Source: Kaistia hirudinis (GTDB taxonomy: Bacteria > Pseudomonadota > Alphaproteobacteria > Rhizobiales > Kaistiaceae). From it: 64,000 nucleotides of DNA. Below, piece by piece: positions 8,565-20,109 of this stretch. The DNA lies in assembly GCF_014196455.1 (NCBI RefSeq), contig NZ_JACIDS010000001.1, forward strand, positions 806,001 to 870,000, given 5' to 3'. Position numbers and translations under genes: made by a program. Numbering within the stretch: position 1 is the stretch's first letter; each line of letters begins with the position of its first letter. The notes beneath the pieces are model-generated. The model was not told the DNA's origin and made no database searches. It saw only the letters and a list, made by a program, of their open reading frames with translations.

Positions 8565-10561
8565 GCCGGCTCGGCCGCGCTGGTTGCAACGGCGATGCGC
8601 TCGGCCACCGCGCCGGCGATGCGCTCCAGCACCTCGTTCCATTCGCCCTCGCGCTTCTGCAGGAAGAGGCGCGCCGTCGGATACCAGGGCGAATCCTCCC
8701 TGCCCTCCATCCAGCGCCATTCCGGCGAGCGCTTGAGCGCCACGAAGAGCGGGCGCCCGAGCGCGCCGGCGAGATGCGTCACGGCCGAGTCGATCGACAC
8801 GATCAGATCGAGATTGGCCATGACCGCGGCCGTGTCCATGAAGGAATCCGGGCCGGTCGCGAAATCCTCCGGCAGCGTCTCGACCCGCATGCCCTCCGGC
8901 AGGCTCTCGAGTTGCTCGGTGCCATGGCCCTTCTGCAGGCTGACCAGCGTGACGCCGGGTAGCTTCGCCAGCGGGGCGAAGGCGGCGAGCGGCACGGACC
9001 GGACGCTGTCGACGCGCGCATTGGGATTGCCCTGCCAGGCGATGCCGATGCGGAAGCCGCTGCCGGGCAGGCGGTCCTTCCAGGCCTCGACCTTCGCCGG
9101 ATCGGCGAAGAGATAGGGCACGCCGCCGGGGCGGATGTCGCCGCCGGCATGCAGCGCATTGGGCAGGCTCATCAGCGGCACATGTGCATCATGCAGCGGC
9201 ACCTTCTCGGAGCGCGCCACCACGGTGACGTTGCCGAGCGTCGCGAGCAGCGCGCGCAGCGACTGCGGCACTTCGAGGATGATCTTGCCGCCGCGCCCCT
9301 GCAGCAGTTTCACGAAGCGGCAGAACTGGATGGTATCGCCGAGCCCCTGCTCCGCATGGACGAGCAGCGTACGGCCGAAGATCTCCGAACCGTCCCATTC
9401 GGGCGTCGTGAATTCGCGCTTCTCCCAGCCGCCCATGGTGCGGCGCTTCTCGAAATCCGGCCAGCCCTCCTGGAAGCGGCCGAGCGAGAGGAGCAGCGTG
9501 CCACGGCCGTAGACGGCCTCGTTCGAACCGGGCTCGGCGCGCAAAGCGGCCTGATAATCGGCGAGCGCCTCTTCCTGGCGGCCGACGACGCGCAACGCAT
9601 TGGCGCGGTCGGTGCGCGCGCCGGCATAGCCCGGCGCAAGCGCCAGCGCCCTGTCATAGGCGGCGATCGCCTCCTCGTAGCGATCGAGCTCGTAGAGCGC
9701 ATTGCCGCGCAGCGCGTGATATTCCGCGCTCGCGCCCGGCTTGCCGGCGCCGCGATCGAGCGTCGCCAGCGCATCGGCGGGGCGGCCGGCGACGATCTCC
9801 GCGCTGGCACGGCTGACCAGGATGCCGACATCGTCGGGGCGGAGCGCCAGAGCGCGATCAAAGCTCGCCAGCGCATCCTCCGTGCGACCCAGATCCTGCA
9901 GCGCCACGGCGCGGCTGATCCAGATTTCCGGGAAGGCGGCGCCGGTATTGATCGCGCGGTCATAGACCGCGATCGCGTCGAGCTGGCGGCCGAGATTGCG
10001 CAGCAGGCGGCCCTTATTGTGCAGGAAGGCGACGTGACGCGGCGCGATCGACAGCGCGCGATCGAAGCTCGCCAGCGCCTCCTCGCTCCGTCCCATCTCC
10101 TGCAGGCGGATGCCGCGATTATTATAGGCTTCGGCAAAGTTCGCCCGCGCGGCGATGGCGCGGTCATAGCTCGCCAGCGCCTCGTCGTTGCGCCCCAGCG
10201 CCTCCAGCGCCGTGCCGCGATTGAACCAGCCCTCGGCGAAGACGGGCTTGGCGGCCAGCGCCTTGTCATAGGCCGCGACGGCATCGGCGAAACGGCCGAG
10301 TGCCTGCAGGCTCGTCGCCTTGGCGCTCAGCACCTCGGCAACGCCGCCCTTCAGCGCGATGGCCTTGTCAAAGCTCTCGACGGCCTGCTTGTGCTGCCCG
10401 AGCCCGGCCAGGATCAGCGCCATCAGATAGCGCGCATCGAAGACGTTCGGCTTGGCGGACAGTACGAGGCGGCAGGCGCGCTCGGCTTCCGCGAGGCGCC
10501 CGGCATTATAGGCCGCGACGGCGTTCGCGAAGGTCGCCTGCAAGGACGACGGGGTGTTCAT
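8561..10561 (-). CDS. TPR protein with C-terminal GT9-like glycosyltransferase domain
   Basis: This 666-residue protein has about ten to eleven tandem tetratricopeptide repeats (residues 1-360), including many copies of the ALASFDRALALRP type. A C-terminal domain of about 300 residues follows, beginning LLVHAEQGLGDTIQFCRF and ending with IVSIDSAVTHLAGALGRPLFV. This resembles the ADP-heptose:LPS heptosyltransferase (GT9) fold with the conserved D-S-A-x-x-H-L-A-G-A-L sequence. Such TPR-GT proteins are common in alphaproteobacteria and are thought to glycosylate surface or protein targets, though the acceptor is unknown. It lies 19 bases after the mug-like gene and overlaps the DUF2306 gene. Confidence 0.85.
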   Translation of the reverse strand: MNTPSSLQATFANAVAAYNAGRLAEAERACRLVLSAKPNVFDARYLMALILAGLGQHKQAVESFDKAIALKGGVAEVLSAKATSLQALGRFADAVAAYDKALAAKPVFAEGWFNRGTALEALGRNDEALASYDRAIAARANFAEAYNNRGIRLQEMGRSEEALASFDRALSIAPRHVAFLHNKGRLLRNLGRQLDAIAVYDRAINTGAAFPEIWISRAVALQDLGRTEDALASFDRALALRPDDVGILVSRASAEIVAGRPADALATLDRGAGKPGASAEYHALRGNALYELDRYEEAIAAYDRALALAPGYAGARTDRANALRVVGRQEEALADYQAALRAEPGSNEAVYGRGTLLLSLGRFQEGWPDFEKRRTMGGWEKREFTTPEWDGSEIFGRTLLVHAEQGLGDTIQFCRFVKLLQGRGGKIILEVPQSLRALLATLGNVTVVARSEKVPLHDAHVPLMSLPNALHAGGDIRPGGVPYLFADPAKVEAWKDRLPGSGFRIGIAWQGNPNARVDSVRSVPLAAFAPLAKLPGVTLVSLQKGHGTEQLESLPEGMRVETLPEDFATGPDSFMDTAAVMANLDLIVSIDSAVTHLAGALGRPLFVALKRSPEWRWMEGREDSPWYPTARLFLQKREGEWNEVLERIAGAVAERIAVATSAAEPA

Positions 10562-10580
10562 GCTTGGCGCTCCCTGCCCC

Positions 10581-11138
10581 TCATGCGGGAATTTCCTGCG
10601 TCTTAGACAGTCGCCCGTTGGAGATCAATCGTTCGCGCGGCCCGCGGCCCACACGGGCCGCCAGATCGGACCATGGCGCGATCGACCAATGCGACGTGGC
10701 CGCGCCCGAGGGCGAGGTCAGCACGAAGAGGCGGCTCGCGCCGATCCGCTCCGCCTGCTCGCCATAGGGGATCGCCGCCGTCGGCCGGCCGAGCGCGAGG
10801 CTCGCCGCGCGCTTCGAGGTGAAGGCCAGCCAGAGCGGGGCAAAAGCGGCGATCTTGGCATGCAGAGCAGCCGCATCGACACGCGCCAGATCGATCGCCT
10901 CGTCCTGCCCGACATGCTCCTTGGCGACATCCGTCAGGCCGAGCCCGAACGCCGTCACGTCCGCAAATTCCGTCGGATCAAGCCGCCGCGGCGTCAGGCC
11001 GATCGCATGAAGTGTCGGCCAGAACCTGTTGCCGGGCTTGCCGTAATAGGCGCCGACGCGCGCCGACCACGCCCCCGCTCCCGTCCCGCAGAACACGATG
11101 TCGAGACCGGGCACAAGGACATCGGGGAGGATGGGCAT
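10581..11138 (-). CDS. Mug/TDG-type uracil-DNA glycosylase with a divergent active-site motif
   Basis: This 185-residue protein matches the mismatch-specific uracil/thymine DNA glycosylase fold: DVLVPGLDIVFCG, the YYGKPGNRFWPTLHAIGLTP segment, and a C-terminal SPSGAAT (residues 142-148) in the position of the DNA-intercalating NPSG motif. E. coli Mug has GINPG as motif A, with catalytic Asn18; here it is GTGAG (18-22), so that asparagine is absent. I recall divergent rhizobial uracil glycosylases with a similar motif, but cannot check this. The ATG at 11138 is chosen over upstream arginine-rich frame. It follows ssb by 19 bases, under the shared SOS box. Confidence 0.82.
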   Translation of the reverse strand: MPILPDVLVPGLDIVFCGTGAGAWSARVGAYYGKPGNRFWPTLHAIGLTPRRLDPTEFADVTAFGLGLTDVAKEHVGQDEAIDLARVDAAALHAKIAAFAPLWLAFTSKRAASLALGRPTAAIPYGEQAERIGASRLFVLTSPSGAATSHWSIAPWSDLAARVGRGPRERLISNGRLSKTQEIPA

Positions 11139-11157
11139 GGAGGCGAGCGGCCCGCGC

Positions 11158-11664
11158 CTAGAACGGGATGTCGTCGTCGAGATCGCCGCCGAAGGAGCTC
11201 GATGCCGGCGCCGGCTGGCGTCCGGCTCCGCCGCGCGGGCTCTCCATCGGGCTCGAACGGCCGAAATTGCCGCCGGCGCTGCTGCCATAATCGTCGCCCT
11301 CGCCCGGACCGCCGCGGCCATCGAGCAGCGTCAGCTCACCACGGAAACGCTGCAGCACGATCTCGGTCGTGTATTTCTCCTGGCCCGACTGGTCCTGCCA
11401 TTTGCGGGTCTGGAGCTGGCCCTCGACATAGACCTTCGAGCCCTTCTTCAGATATTGCTCGGCGATCTTCGCGAGGTTCTCGTTGAAGATGACGACGCGG
11501 TGCCACTCGGTCTTTTCCTTGCGCTCCCCGCTCGCCTTGTCGCGCCAGCTCTCCGACGTCGCGATGTTCAGATTGACGATCGGATCGCCCGACTGCGAGC
11601 GGCGCACCTCCGGGTCGCGGCCGAGATTTCCAACCAGAATGACCTTGTTGACGCTGCCGGCCAT
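11158..11664 (-). CDS. ssb: Single-stranded DNA-binding protein
   Basis: SSB coats single-stranded DNA during replication, repair and recombination. The protein has 168 residues: an OB fold at 1-112 (opening [21 protein letters not shown] and containing [31 protein letters not shown]), a Gly/Ser/Pro-rich linker, and the acidic tip DDDIPF that recruits repair and replication partners. It is divergent from uvrA, as in many bacteria, and a LexA-type box lies about 95 bases upstream of its start. It heads a probable minus-strand unit with the mug-like glycosylase. Confidence 0.97.
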   Translation of the reverse strand: MAGSVNKVILVGNLGRDPEVRRSQSGDPIVNLNIATSESWRDKASGERKEKTEWHRVVIFNENLAKIAEQYLKKGSKVYVEGQLQTRKWQDQSGQEKYTTEIVLQRFRGELTLLDGRGGPGEGDDYGSSAGGNFGRSSPMESPRGGAGRQPAPASSSFGGDLDDDIPF

Positions 11665-11758
11665 GATGACTTCCTTCTATCGTCTTTGTCCCAGAATAGA
11701 CCGAAACGGCCGGGCCAGCCCGGCGCATTGTGGCTTGTCCACACGCAAAGACCAGCCT

Positions 11759-11773
11759 GTTCACTTTTCGTTC
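11759..11773. promoter_or_regulatory. SOS (LexA) box between ssb and uvrA
   Basis: GTTC at 11759-11762 and GTTC at 11770-11773 are separated by exactly seven bases. This is the direct-repeat LexA operator of alphaproteobacteria (GTTC-N7-GTTC). It lies 95 bases from the ssb start and 160 from the uvrA start, so LexA could control both directions. Confidence 0.85.
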
Positions 11774-11932
11774 TAGACAATGACAGGCGTTCTGGCAACA
11801 TGATCCCGTGGAATCGCGGATGCGGACCCGGCAGGCGCGATCACGGGCGGCACGGTTCTTGTTTCGGCGGGTCGATTGCCTAAATTTGCTTGTCGGCCGG
11901 GCGCCGGCCCCTCCTCCGACGGATAGGTTCTC

Positions 11933-14848
<2,916 letters not shown>

Positions 14849-14993
14849 GGAAGGGCGGCGAGGGCTTCGGGCTACCTGTTCCGGAAGGGGGCGGCGTGCG
14901 CGCCGCAGCACTTGCTGTGCGCCTGCCGCTTCATGGACCGAGCGCGCTGGCCCGCGCTCGGCTGCACCGACAGTCCGTCCCCGCACACGGCCG

Positions 14994-16925
14994 TCAGAAC
15001 CAGAAACGCCGCTTACGCCTCGGCGCAGTCGTCATCGCCGATTGCAGTTCGCCGAACTCGTCCGGAGCGTTGGCGGGCACCGGGAAGGAGAAGCCGCAGG
15101 TGAGCGCCTTTTCGTCCTTCAGCGTCGCGACCACATCCGGCCTCGGGATGAAAGTCAGCCCACCCGACGCGACCGAGGCATCGACCGACAATCCGAATGC
15201 GATCCCCGCTCTGTTCTTTGGATCATGGGCCCATCCATTGACCCATCTGAGACCCGTGAGCGACGTCGTCACGGATTCGACATAGCAATAGCTCGGCCGA
15301 TCGGCCTGCCAGCCAAGCGCCTGGACCGCCTCGCCGATCGCGCGGGCGAGACGAATCGAAACGATCTCCACCCTGCGCAGCGTGAGCGGAAAGCCGCCCG
15401 GCGCGGAAAGGGTGGAGAGGCCAGGCAGGCGCCAGACACCGGGCAGAGGCGGATCCTCGGCCTGGGCCGCGAGTGCGCCCCGCGCGGCTGCAGCCGGCTT
15501 GTCGTCGAGTTGCCCGAGCCAGTGCAGCGCGGCGAGCTGGAAGCGCAGATTGAACAGCACGTCCTGATGGTGGATCTGATAGGGCACCATCGCTTCGCAG
15601 CGAACCAGCTGTGCGGAGAGCCCGTCCAGTGCCTTCGCCTGGCGCATGGACTGCGACCGTCGATCGCGGCGCATCAGACCCCAGGCCGAGTCGCCCCGCG
15701 CCGTCCGACCAAATTCCAGGGCCTCGGAAGATATCGCCGTCGCCAGGCTGTCCACCGTGGGATCGGCGTGGATGCGGCTCGCGCCTGCCGCGGCGAAGGC
15801 GCGGAGCGATGCGGTCCGCGCGCCCATGGCGTCGCCGGCGAACGCCCTGGCGAAGGCAAGGCTGTTGAGCGCACCCGAAAAGTCCGGCTCGCACGCGACG
15901 GCCTTCTCGGACAGGCGCAATCGTTCACCGAGCGGCACGCTGTCGCCGAACACGCCGATATACCAAGCGATATCGCGCGCCAGCAGCGCGCGGCGATGGC
16001 GCTCGGATGGGTGCTCGGCAATCGCGCTCTCGATCGCCCGCGAGAGCGTCACCCGTGCTTCCTCGCTGCTCAGCGTCTCGTGGGTTCCGCGCATCACCAC
16101 GCCGGACAGATTGCCCGCGAGACGGCTGAAGGCGCTGGTGGTCGGGCCCAGGATGCGCGTCGCGCGCGCCAGGAGCCAGATGTCGGCCAGAGCGCGCTGT
16201 GCGGTCGTCAGCTCGACATAGTTCGGCAGCAATTCCTGCGGTCGCCTAACGCGGTCGAAACGCTGGCGGAGCTCGCGCGCATAGTCCTCATTGTCCGACA
16301 GGATCAGGACGTGGCCGGCGCCTTCGGCCAGCAGCCGCTGGATCGCGAATTCAACAAAGGCCCGCGGCGTGTACTTCTCCACCGGCAGGAACTGCCGCCA
16401 GTCTCCCTCGACGATGTCGCCGGCGCGCACGTGAATCGCAGCATACGGGCCGATGGAGAAGCCCGCATTGATCATCGCGATGACGCGCGCGACGTCCGGG
16501 CTCCAGCCGATCCGCTCCGATGCGGCACGGAAACGACGACCGGTGGTGAGGTGGCTCTCGTCCCGAAAGCCGAGAGTCGACGCATACTCCACCACATCGA
16601 TCATCGTGTTTCGGCTGGCCCGAGCCAGGTGCCGCCGCGCATCCGCGAGCGACTGCTCCGTCGGGTCCGGGAGTACCTCGCGGCTATCCAGTTCGTCGAT
16701 GGCGATGGCGTGCGCCGCGAGGAAATCGGAGGAGAACAGCTCTTCCGCCGCCCCGGGGATGCTCGGACCGCCCGGCCAGGCGAACCGAAACTCCGCGTCG
16801 AGAGCCGAGGCAAGCGCCATCGCATTGATAATCGCGTTCAGGCGGCCGCCGAGCCCGTCCCAACGCCGGGCAACAACCGCCGGGCGCGGCAACGCTTCAA
16901 GATGCGAGAGCGACAAGAGCGACAT
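14994..16925 (-). CDS. Fucosyltransferase-like glycosyltransferase with TPR-like middle and C-terminal surface-polysaccharide domain
   Basis: The predicted protein has 643 residues. The N-terminal 300 residues carry RWDGLGGRLNAIINAMALA and AIHVRAGDIVEG, which match the GDP-fucose-binding style of O-/alpha-1,6-fucosyltransferases (POFUT or NodZ superfamily, HxRxGD). Residues of about 330-420 look TPR-like (SEKAVACEPDFSGALNSLAFARA). The C-terminus has a beta-rich domain with WVNGWAHDP and RPDVVATLKD...CGFSFPVP, of a type seen at the ends of alphaproteobacterial glycosyltransferases. The ATG at 16925 is preferred to 16985 because conserved sequence begins there, though no strong ribosome-binding site is visible. 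The sugar and acceptor are unknown. Confidence 0.72.
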   Translation of the reverse strand: MSLLSLSHLEALPRPAVVARRWDGLGGRLNAIINAMALASALDAEFRFAWPGGPSIPGAAEELFSSDFLAAHAIAIDELDSREVLPDPTEQSLADARRHLARASRNTMIDVVEYASTLGFRDESHLTTGRRFRAASERIGWSPDVARVIAMINAGFSIGPYAAIHVRAGDIVEGDWRQFLPVEKYTPRAFVEFAIQRLLAEGAGHVLILSDNEDYARELRQRFDRVRRPQELLPNYVELTTAQRALADIWLLARATRILGPTTSAFSRLAGNLSGVVMRGTHETLSSEEARVTLSRAIESAIAEHPSERHRRALLARDIAWYIGVFGDSVPLGERLRLSEKAVACEPDFSGALNSLAFARAFAGDAMGARTASLRAFAAAGASRIHADPTVDSLATAISSEALEFGRTARGDSAWGLMRRDRRSQSMRQAKALDGLSAQLVRCEAMVPYQIHHQDVLFNLRFQLAALHWLGQLDDKPAAAARGALAAQAEDPPLPGVWRLPGLSTLSAPGGFPLTLRRVEIVSIRLARAIGEAVQALGWQADRPSYCYVESVTTSLTGLRWVNGWAHDPKNRAGIAFGLSVDASVASGGLTFIPRPDVVATLKDEKALTCGFSFPVPANAPDEFGELQSAMTTAPRRKRRFWF

Positions 16926-17485
16926 GAGGGTTTGGGACTCGATACATGGCCGCCCGTTGTCGCCGAGCGGCCTCACAGCGGCCACCGCCGATCGCGCAAT
17001 CGCGTCGTGCGGTGCTCACACGTGCCGCGGCTGTTGGCTGCACATGATCCGAGGCGCGGCGCAACAACCGCTCCCCGAAACCGAAACTCAGAGACATACA
17101 TGTCTCCCCTGGCGCGTTTCGCTCACACCAAGACATCTGGCGCACGTCCGACTTTGCGCGACGCACGTCATCGGATGCGGACCACAACGATCCGCATTCC
17201 GGTCAGGCCTGGTGAAGATCGTCCCGTGCCGTTCGACCCAAGATGAGCGGCCTCGCCAAAAACGGCGGGCCGCCTGCTGCTACCTTGCGCCGAGGCCCAT
17301 GCCCCAAATGAGCCGCCGCGCAAGAGCCTGCTCGCGTACATCCCGAAGCAGCCTCTGCGAGTCAGAATAGCGTCCGATTTCGTGGTCGACAATCCCACAG
17401 ATTCCGGTGCCGACAGACTGCATTCATCAAAGTCGCGCGATCAGCGTTGAATTGACGGCATCGCGGGACCGATAGTCACGGGATC
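16926..17485. other. Gene-free divergent intergenic region with two inverted repeats
   Basis: About 560 bases lie between the minus-strand glycosyltransferase and the plus-strand LOG gene. I find no convincing coding frame. Two inverted repeats stand out: GAGACA-taca-TGTCTC at 17091-17106, and ATGCGGA-N9-TCCGCAT at 17175-17197. Neither is followed by a T-run, so operators are more likely than terminators. No regulator can be assigned. Confidence 0.5.
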
Positions 17486-18301
17486 ATGACCATGGATTCG
17501 CCTTCAAAATCACCGCCTTCGGACAACGCAGCGCAACTCGCCTCGCCGTCCTATCGCCTGCCCGCGCTCGACACTGATTTTCTGCTCGGCGATTCGATGC
17601 GCGGGGTTCGTTTCCTGCTCGAATATGCGAAGGCCGAAGAGGTTTTGCGCGCGCACCACATCCGCTCGACAATCGTCGTATTCGGATCGGCGCGGAGCGC
17701 GGAGAATGCCGGCGGGAATCGCGGGCGCTGGTATGCGGAGGCGCGGGCCGTCGGACGGATCGTCTCGGAACGCGGCGGCGCGCTGCAGAACCATTCCGGC
17801 TTTCGCGACAATGTGATCGCGACCGGCGGCGGCCCCGGCATCATGGAGGCGGCCAATCGCGGCGCGCGCGAGGCCGGCGCGCCGTCGATCGGCTTCAACA
17901 TCACGCTGCCGCACGAGCAGGAGCCCAACGCCTGGACGACGCCGGATCTCACCTTCCGCTTCCACTATTTCGCGATGCGCAAGATGCATCTCGCCATGCG
18001 CGCCAACGCCCTCATCGTCTTCCCGGGCGGGTTCGGCACCTTCGACGAATTGTTCGAGCTGGTCACGCTGCGCCAGACCGGCAAGGCGCCGCCGATCCCG
18101 ATCGTTCTGGTCGACCGCGCCTATTGGGATCGCGTCGTCGGATTCGAGACGCTGGTCGAGGAAGGCATGATCGGCCGGCAAGACCTCGACCTGTTCGCCT
18201 ATGCCGACAACGCGGAAGGCGTCTGGGACGAGCTGGTGGCCGGCGGTGTCGGGCGACATCGCGGCGAACATGACGATCCGCTCGCCGCGGGTCCCGGCTG
18301 A
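17486..18301 (+). CDS. LOG-family protein (cytokinin riboside 5'-monophosphate phosphoribohydrolase type)
   Basis: This 271-residue protein has the two LOG signatures: GGGPGIMEAANRGA near residue 115 and PGGFGTFDELFE near 182. In characterised members these form the nucleotide-binding and catalytic site that hydrolyses the N-glycosidic bond of nucleoside 5'-monophosphates (LOG or PpnN-type activity). An N-terminal extension of about 60 residues before the Rossmann core (STIVVFGSARS) resembles the longer bacterial type II LOGs. Either ATG (17486 or 17492) could start the protein. It is single and is followed by a hairpin shared with the convergent lipoprotein gene. Confidence 0.9.
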   Translation: MTMDSPSKSPPSDNAAQLASPSYRLPALDTDFLLGDSMRGVRFLLEYAKAEEVLRAHHIRSTIVVFGSARSAENAGGNRGRWYAEARAVGRIVSERGGALQNHSGFRDNVIATGGGPGIMEAANRGAREAGAPSIGFNITLPHEQEPNAWTTPDLTFRFHYFAMRKMHLAMRANALIVFPGGFGTFDELFELVTLRQTGKAPPIPIVLVDRAYWDRVVGFETLVEEGMIGRQDLDLFAYADNAEGVWDELVAGGVGRHRGEHDDPLAAGPG

Positions 18302-18319
18302 GGGCGCCTGTCGGCGCCC
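18302..18319. terminator. Hairpin between convergent genes, probable bidirectional terminator
   Basis: A perfect 7-bp stem GGGCGCC/GGCGCCC with a 4-base loop starts one base after the LOG stop codon and lies 21 bases from the lipoprotein stop. There is no T-run, so its strength is uncertain. Confidence 0.5.
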
Positions 18320-18340
18320 CTCCCGTCGGTCAGACCGCTA

Positions 18341-18685
18341 TCAGTAGCCCGCCTGGCGGCGATACTGCTCGGCCGTCGCGGCCGCCTGCGAGGCGGGAAC
18401 GAGGACGTAGCCGCGCTGCGACATGCAGGATTCGGAGGCGCGAAGGGCTGCGTTGGTCGCTTCCGTCATCGGCGGAACTCCGCACGCGGCGCTATCGGCG
18501 ACGAACTGATCGGCGAGGGCCGGATTGGCGCGCCCGCTCTGGCCGTCCGTCCGCACCCAGCGCAGAGGCTCCTCGCGCGCCATCGGCGCGGACGGCGCGG
18601 CAACCTGCACGGGCGGACTGGTCTGGCAGCCGGCGAGGGTCACGAGGGCTGCGAGGGCGAAGAGGGAAGCGCGTGGGGTCATCAT
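18341..18685 (-). CDS. Small lipoprotein of unknown function
   Basis: This 114-residue protein has a short basic N-terminus, a hydrophobic stretch and the lipobox LAGC at residues 18-21, so it should be lipid-anchored after cleavage before Cys21. The mature part has two further cysteines (in SAACGVPP and SESCMSQRGYVLVP), which could form a disulfide in the periplasm. The CMxxRGY pattern appears in many small alphaproteobacterial lipoproteins of unknown role. It converges on the LOG gene. Confidence 0.75.
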   Translation of the reverse strand: MMTPRASLFALAALVTLAGCQTSPPVQVAAPSAPMAREEPLRWVRTDGQSGRANPALADQFVADSAACGVPPMTEATNAALRASESCMSQRGYVLVPASQAAATAEQYRRQAGY

Positions 18686-18872
18686 CCAATCACAATCTCA
18701 AACATCGAATAAGGTTCCTGCCGATATGTCGGCGGCGAGTCCAGAAGTAATTCTAACAATTGTGACCCGATCCCGCGACAGGGCGCCGTCCTTTGTCGCT
18801 TAGACGTGGCGGTAAAGCCGCACTTTCATCATTCGCCCGGCGGCTTGTATGCGCCTTTCGACAAGGCGGTGA

Positions 18873-19316
18873 TCAAACACCCTGCCCCAGTTGGCGCATC
18901 AGGCCCGCCTCGTCGAAGACGTGCCAATGCTCGGCGATCCATCCGTCGGCGACGCGATAGAGATCGAAGAAGGCGATATCGATCGCGCGGCCGCTCGCCG
19001 GCAGCGGCCCGAATGGACCGGCCTGCGTGCCACTGAGGCGGGATCTGACCGCCACCCTATCCCCGGCGGCCACGATTTCGATCGGCTCGAACCGCCCGTC
19101 GGGAAAAGCCAGCCAGAGCGCCGCCAGCTTGGCGGCGACGCCTTCCGGCCCCGTGTCGTCGCCGGCCGGGTCGTGATCGCGGAATTCGGCGGCGAGGAAG
19201 CGTTCAGCGCCCTCGCCAGAAGGCCCGCACAGCACGCTCGCGAAGAAGGCGGCGAGCAGCTCCGCATTAGCGCTTGCCGCCAGACTGTCCGCGAAGATGC
19301 TCGGCCCCTCCGCCAT
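18873..19316 (-). CDS. SnoaL-like (NTF2-fold) protein
   Basis: This 147-residue cytoplasmic protein has the SnoaL polyketide-cyclase-like pattern: an early helix, FRDHDPAGDDTGPEGVAAKLAALWLAFPDGRFEPIEIVAAGDRVAVR, then GRAIDIAFFDLYRVADGWIAEHWHVFDEAGLMRQLG. In this large family the fold forms a small hydrophobic pocket that may act as isomerase, cyclase or hydrolase. It lies ten bases after the sugar ABC ATPase gene and is probably the last gene of that operon, suggesting a role with the imported compound. The substrate is unknown. Confidence 0.82.
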   Translation of the reverse strand: MAEGPSIFADSLAASANAELLAAFFASVLCGPSGEGAERFLAAEFRDHDPAGDDTGPEGVAAKLAALWLAFPDGRFEPIEIVAAGDRVAVRSRLSGTQAGPFGPLPASGRAIDIAFFDLYRVADGWIAEHWHVFDEAGLMRQLGQGV

Positions 19317-19326
19317 GGCGCCGTCC

Positions 19327-20109
19327 CTAATGCGCGTGGGCGCCGCCGGTCAGTTCCGACATGCCGGTGATCACGTCCTCGACGGCCGCGACGCTGGTCG
19401 TCTTCGGATCGATATTGTCGGCGACCACCTTGCCCCGCCGCATGACGACGATGCGGTCCACCACCTGGAAGACATGGTGGATGTTGTGCGCGATGAAGAT
19501 GCACGAATGCCCGGAATCGCGCGCATTGCGGACGAAGGAGAGCACGCCCTGCGTCTCCGCGACGCCCAGATTGTTGGTCGGTTCGTCGAGGATGATCAGG
19601 TCGCTGTCGAAATACATCGCGCGCGCAATGGCGACCGCCTGCCGCTCGCCGCCGGAGAGCGAGCCGATCGGCGTTGTCGGCGGGATGTTCTTCGAGATGC
19701 CGACCTGCTTCAGCAGATCGCGCGCCACGCGATTCATCTCGTCCTGATCCATGCGGTTCAGGAAGCGCGGCCCCTTGATCGGCTCGCGGCCGAGAAAGAG
19801 GTTGCGGGCGATCGAGAGCTGCGTGACCAGCGCCGAGTCCTGGTAGATGGTCTCGATGCCGGCGGCGATGGCGTCGCTGGTCGAATGGAAATCCACCTTC
19901 TTGCCGCGGACATGGATGGCGCCGCTGGTCAGCGGCACCGCGCCCGAAAGCACCTTGATCAGCGTCGACTTGCCGGCGCCATTGTCGCCGAGCAGGCCGA
20001 CGATCTCGTTGTGATTGACCTGGAAATCCACGCCGTCGAGCGCCGTGACGCGGCCATAGGACTTCCGGATCTTCTCCATCTTGATCAGAGGTTCGACCAT
20101 ATCCGTCAC
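19327..20109 (-). CDS. Sugar ABC transporter ATPase, single-domain CUT2 type
   Basis: This 260-residue ATPase has Walker A GDNGAGKST, Q-loop IYQDSALV, signature LSGGERQAVAIARA and Walker B LIILDEPT followed by H-loop FIAHN. Unlike RbsA-type proteins of about 500 residues it has one ATPase domain, as in the rhizobial FrcA. A homodimer would energise the permease encoded just upstream. The start is a GTG at 20109 overlapping the permease stop (GTGA), or the ATG nine bases later. The order binding protein-permease-ATPase matches frcBCA, but the substrate is not fixed by sequence. Confidence 0.9.
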   Translation of the reverse strand: MTDMVEPLIKMEKIRKSYGRVTALDGVDFQVNHNEIVGLLGDNGAGKSTLIKVLSGAVPLTSGAIHVRGKKVDFHSTSDAIAAGIETIYQDSALVTQLSIARNLFLGREPIKGPRFLNRMDQDEMNRVARDLLKQVGISKNIPPTTPIGSLSGGERQAVAIARAMYFDSDLIILDEPTNNLGVAETQGVLSFVRNARDSGHSCIFIAHNIHHVFQVVDRIVVMRRGKVVADNIDPKTTSVAAVEDVITGMSELTGGAHAH

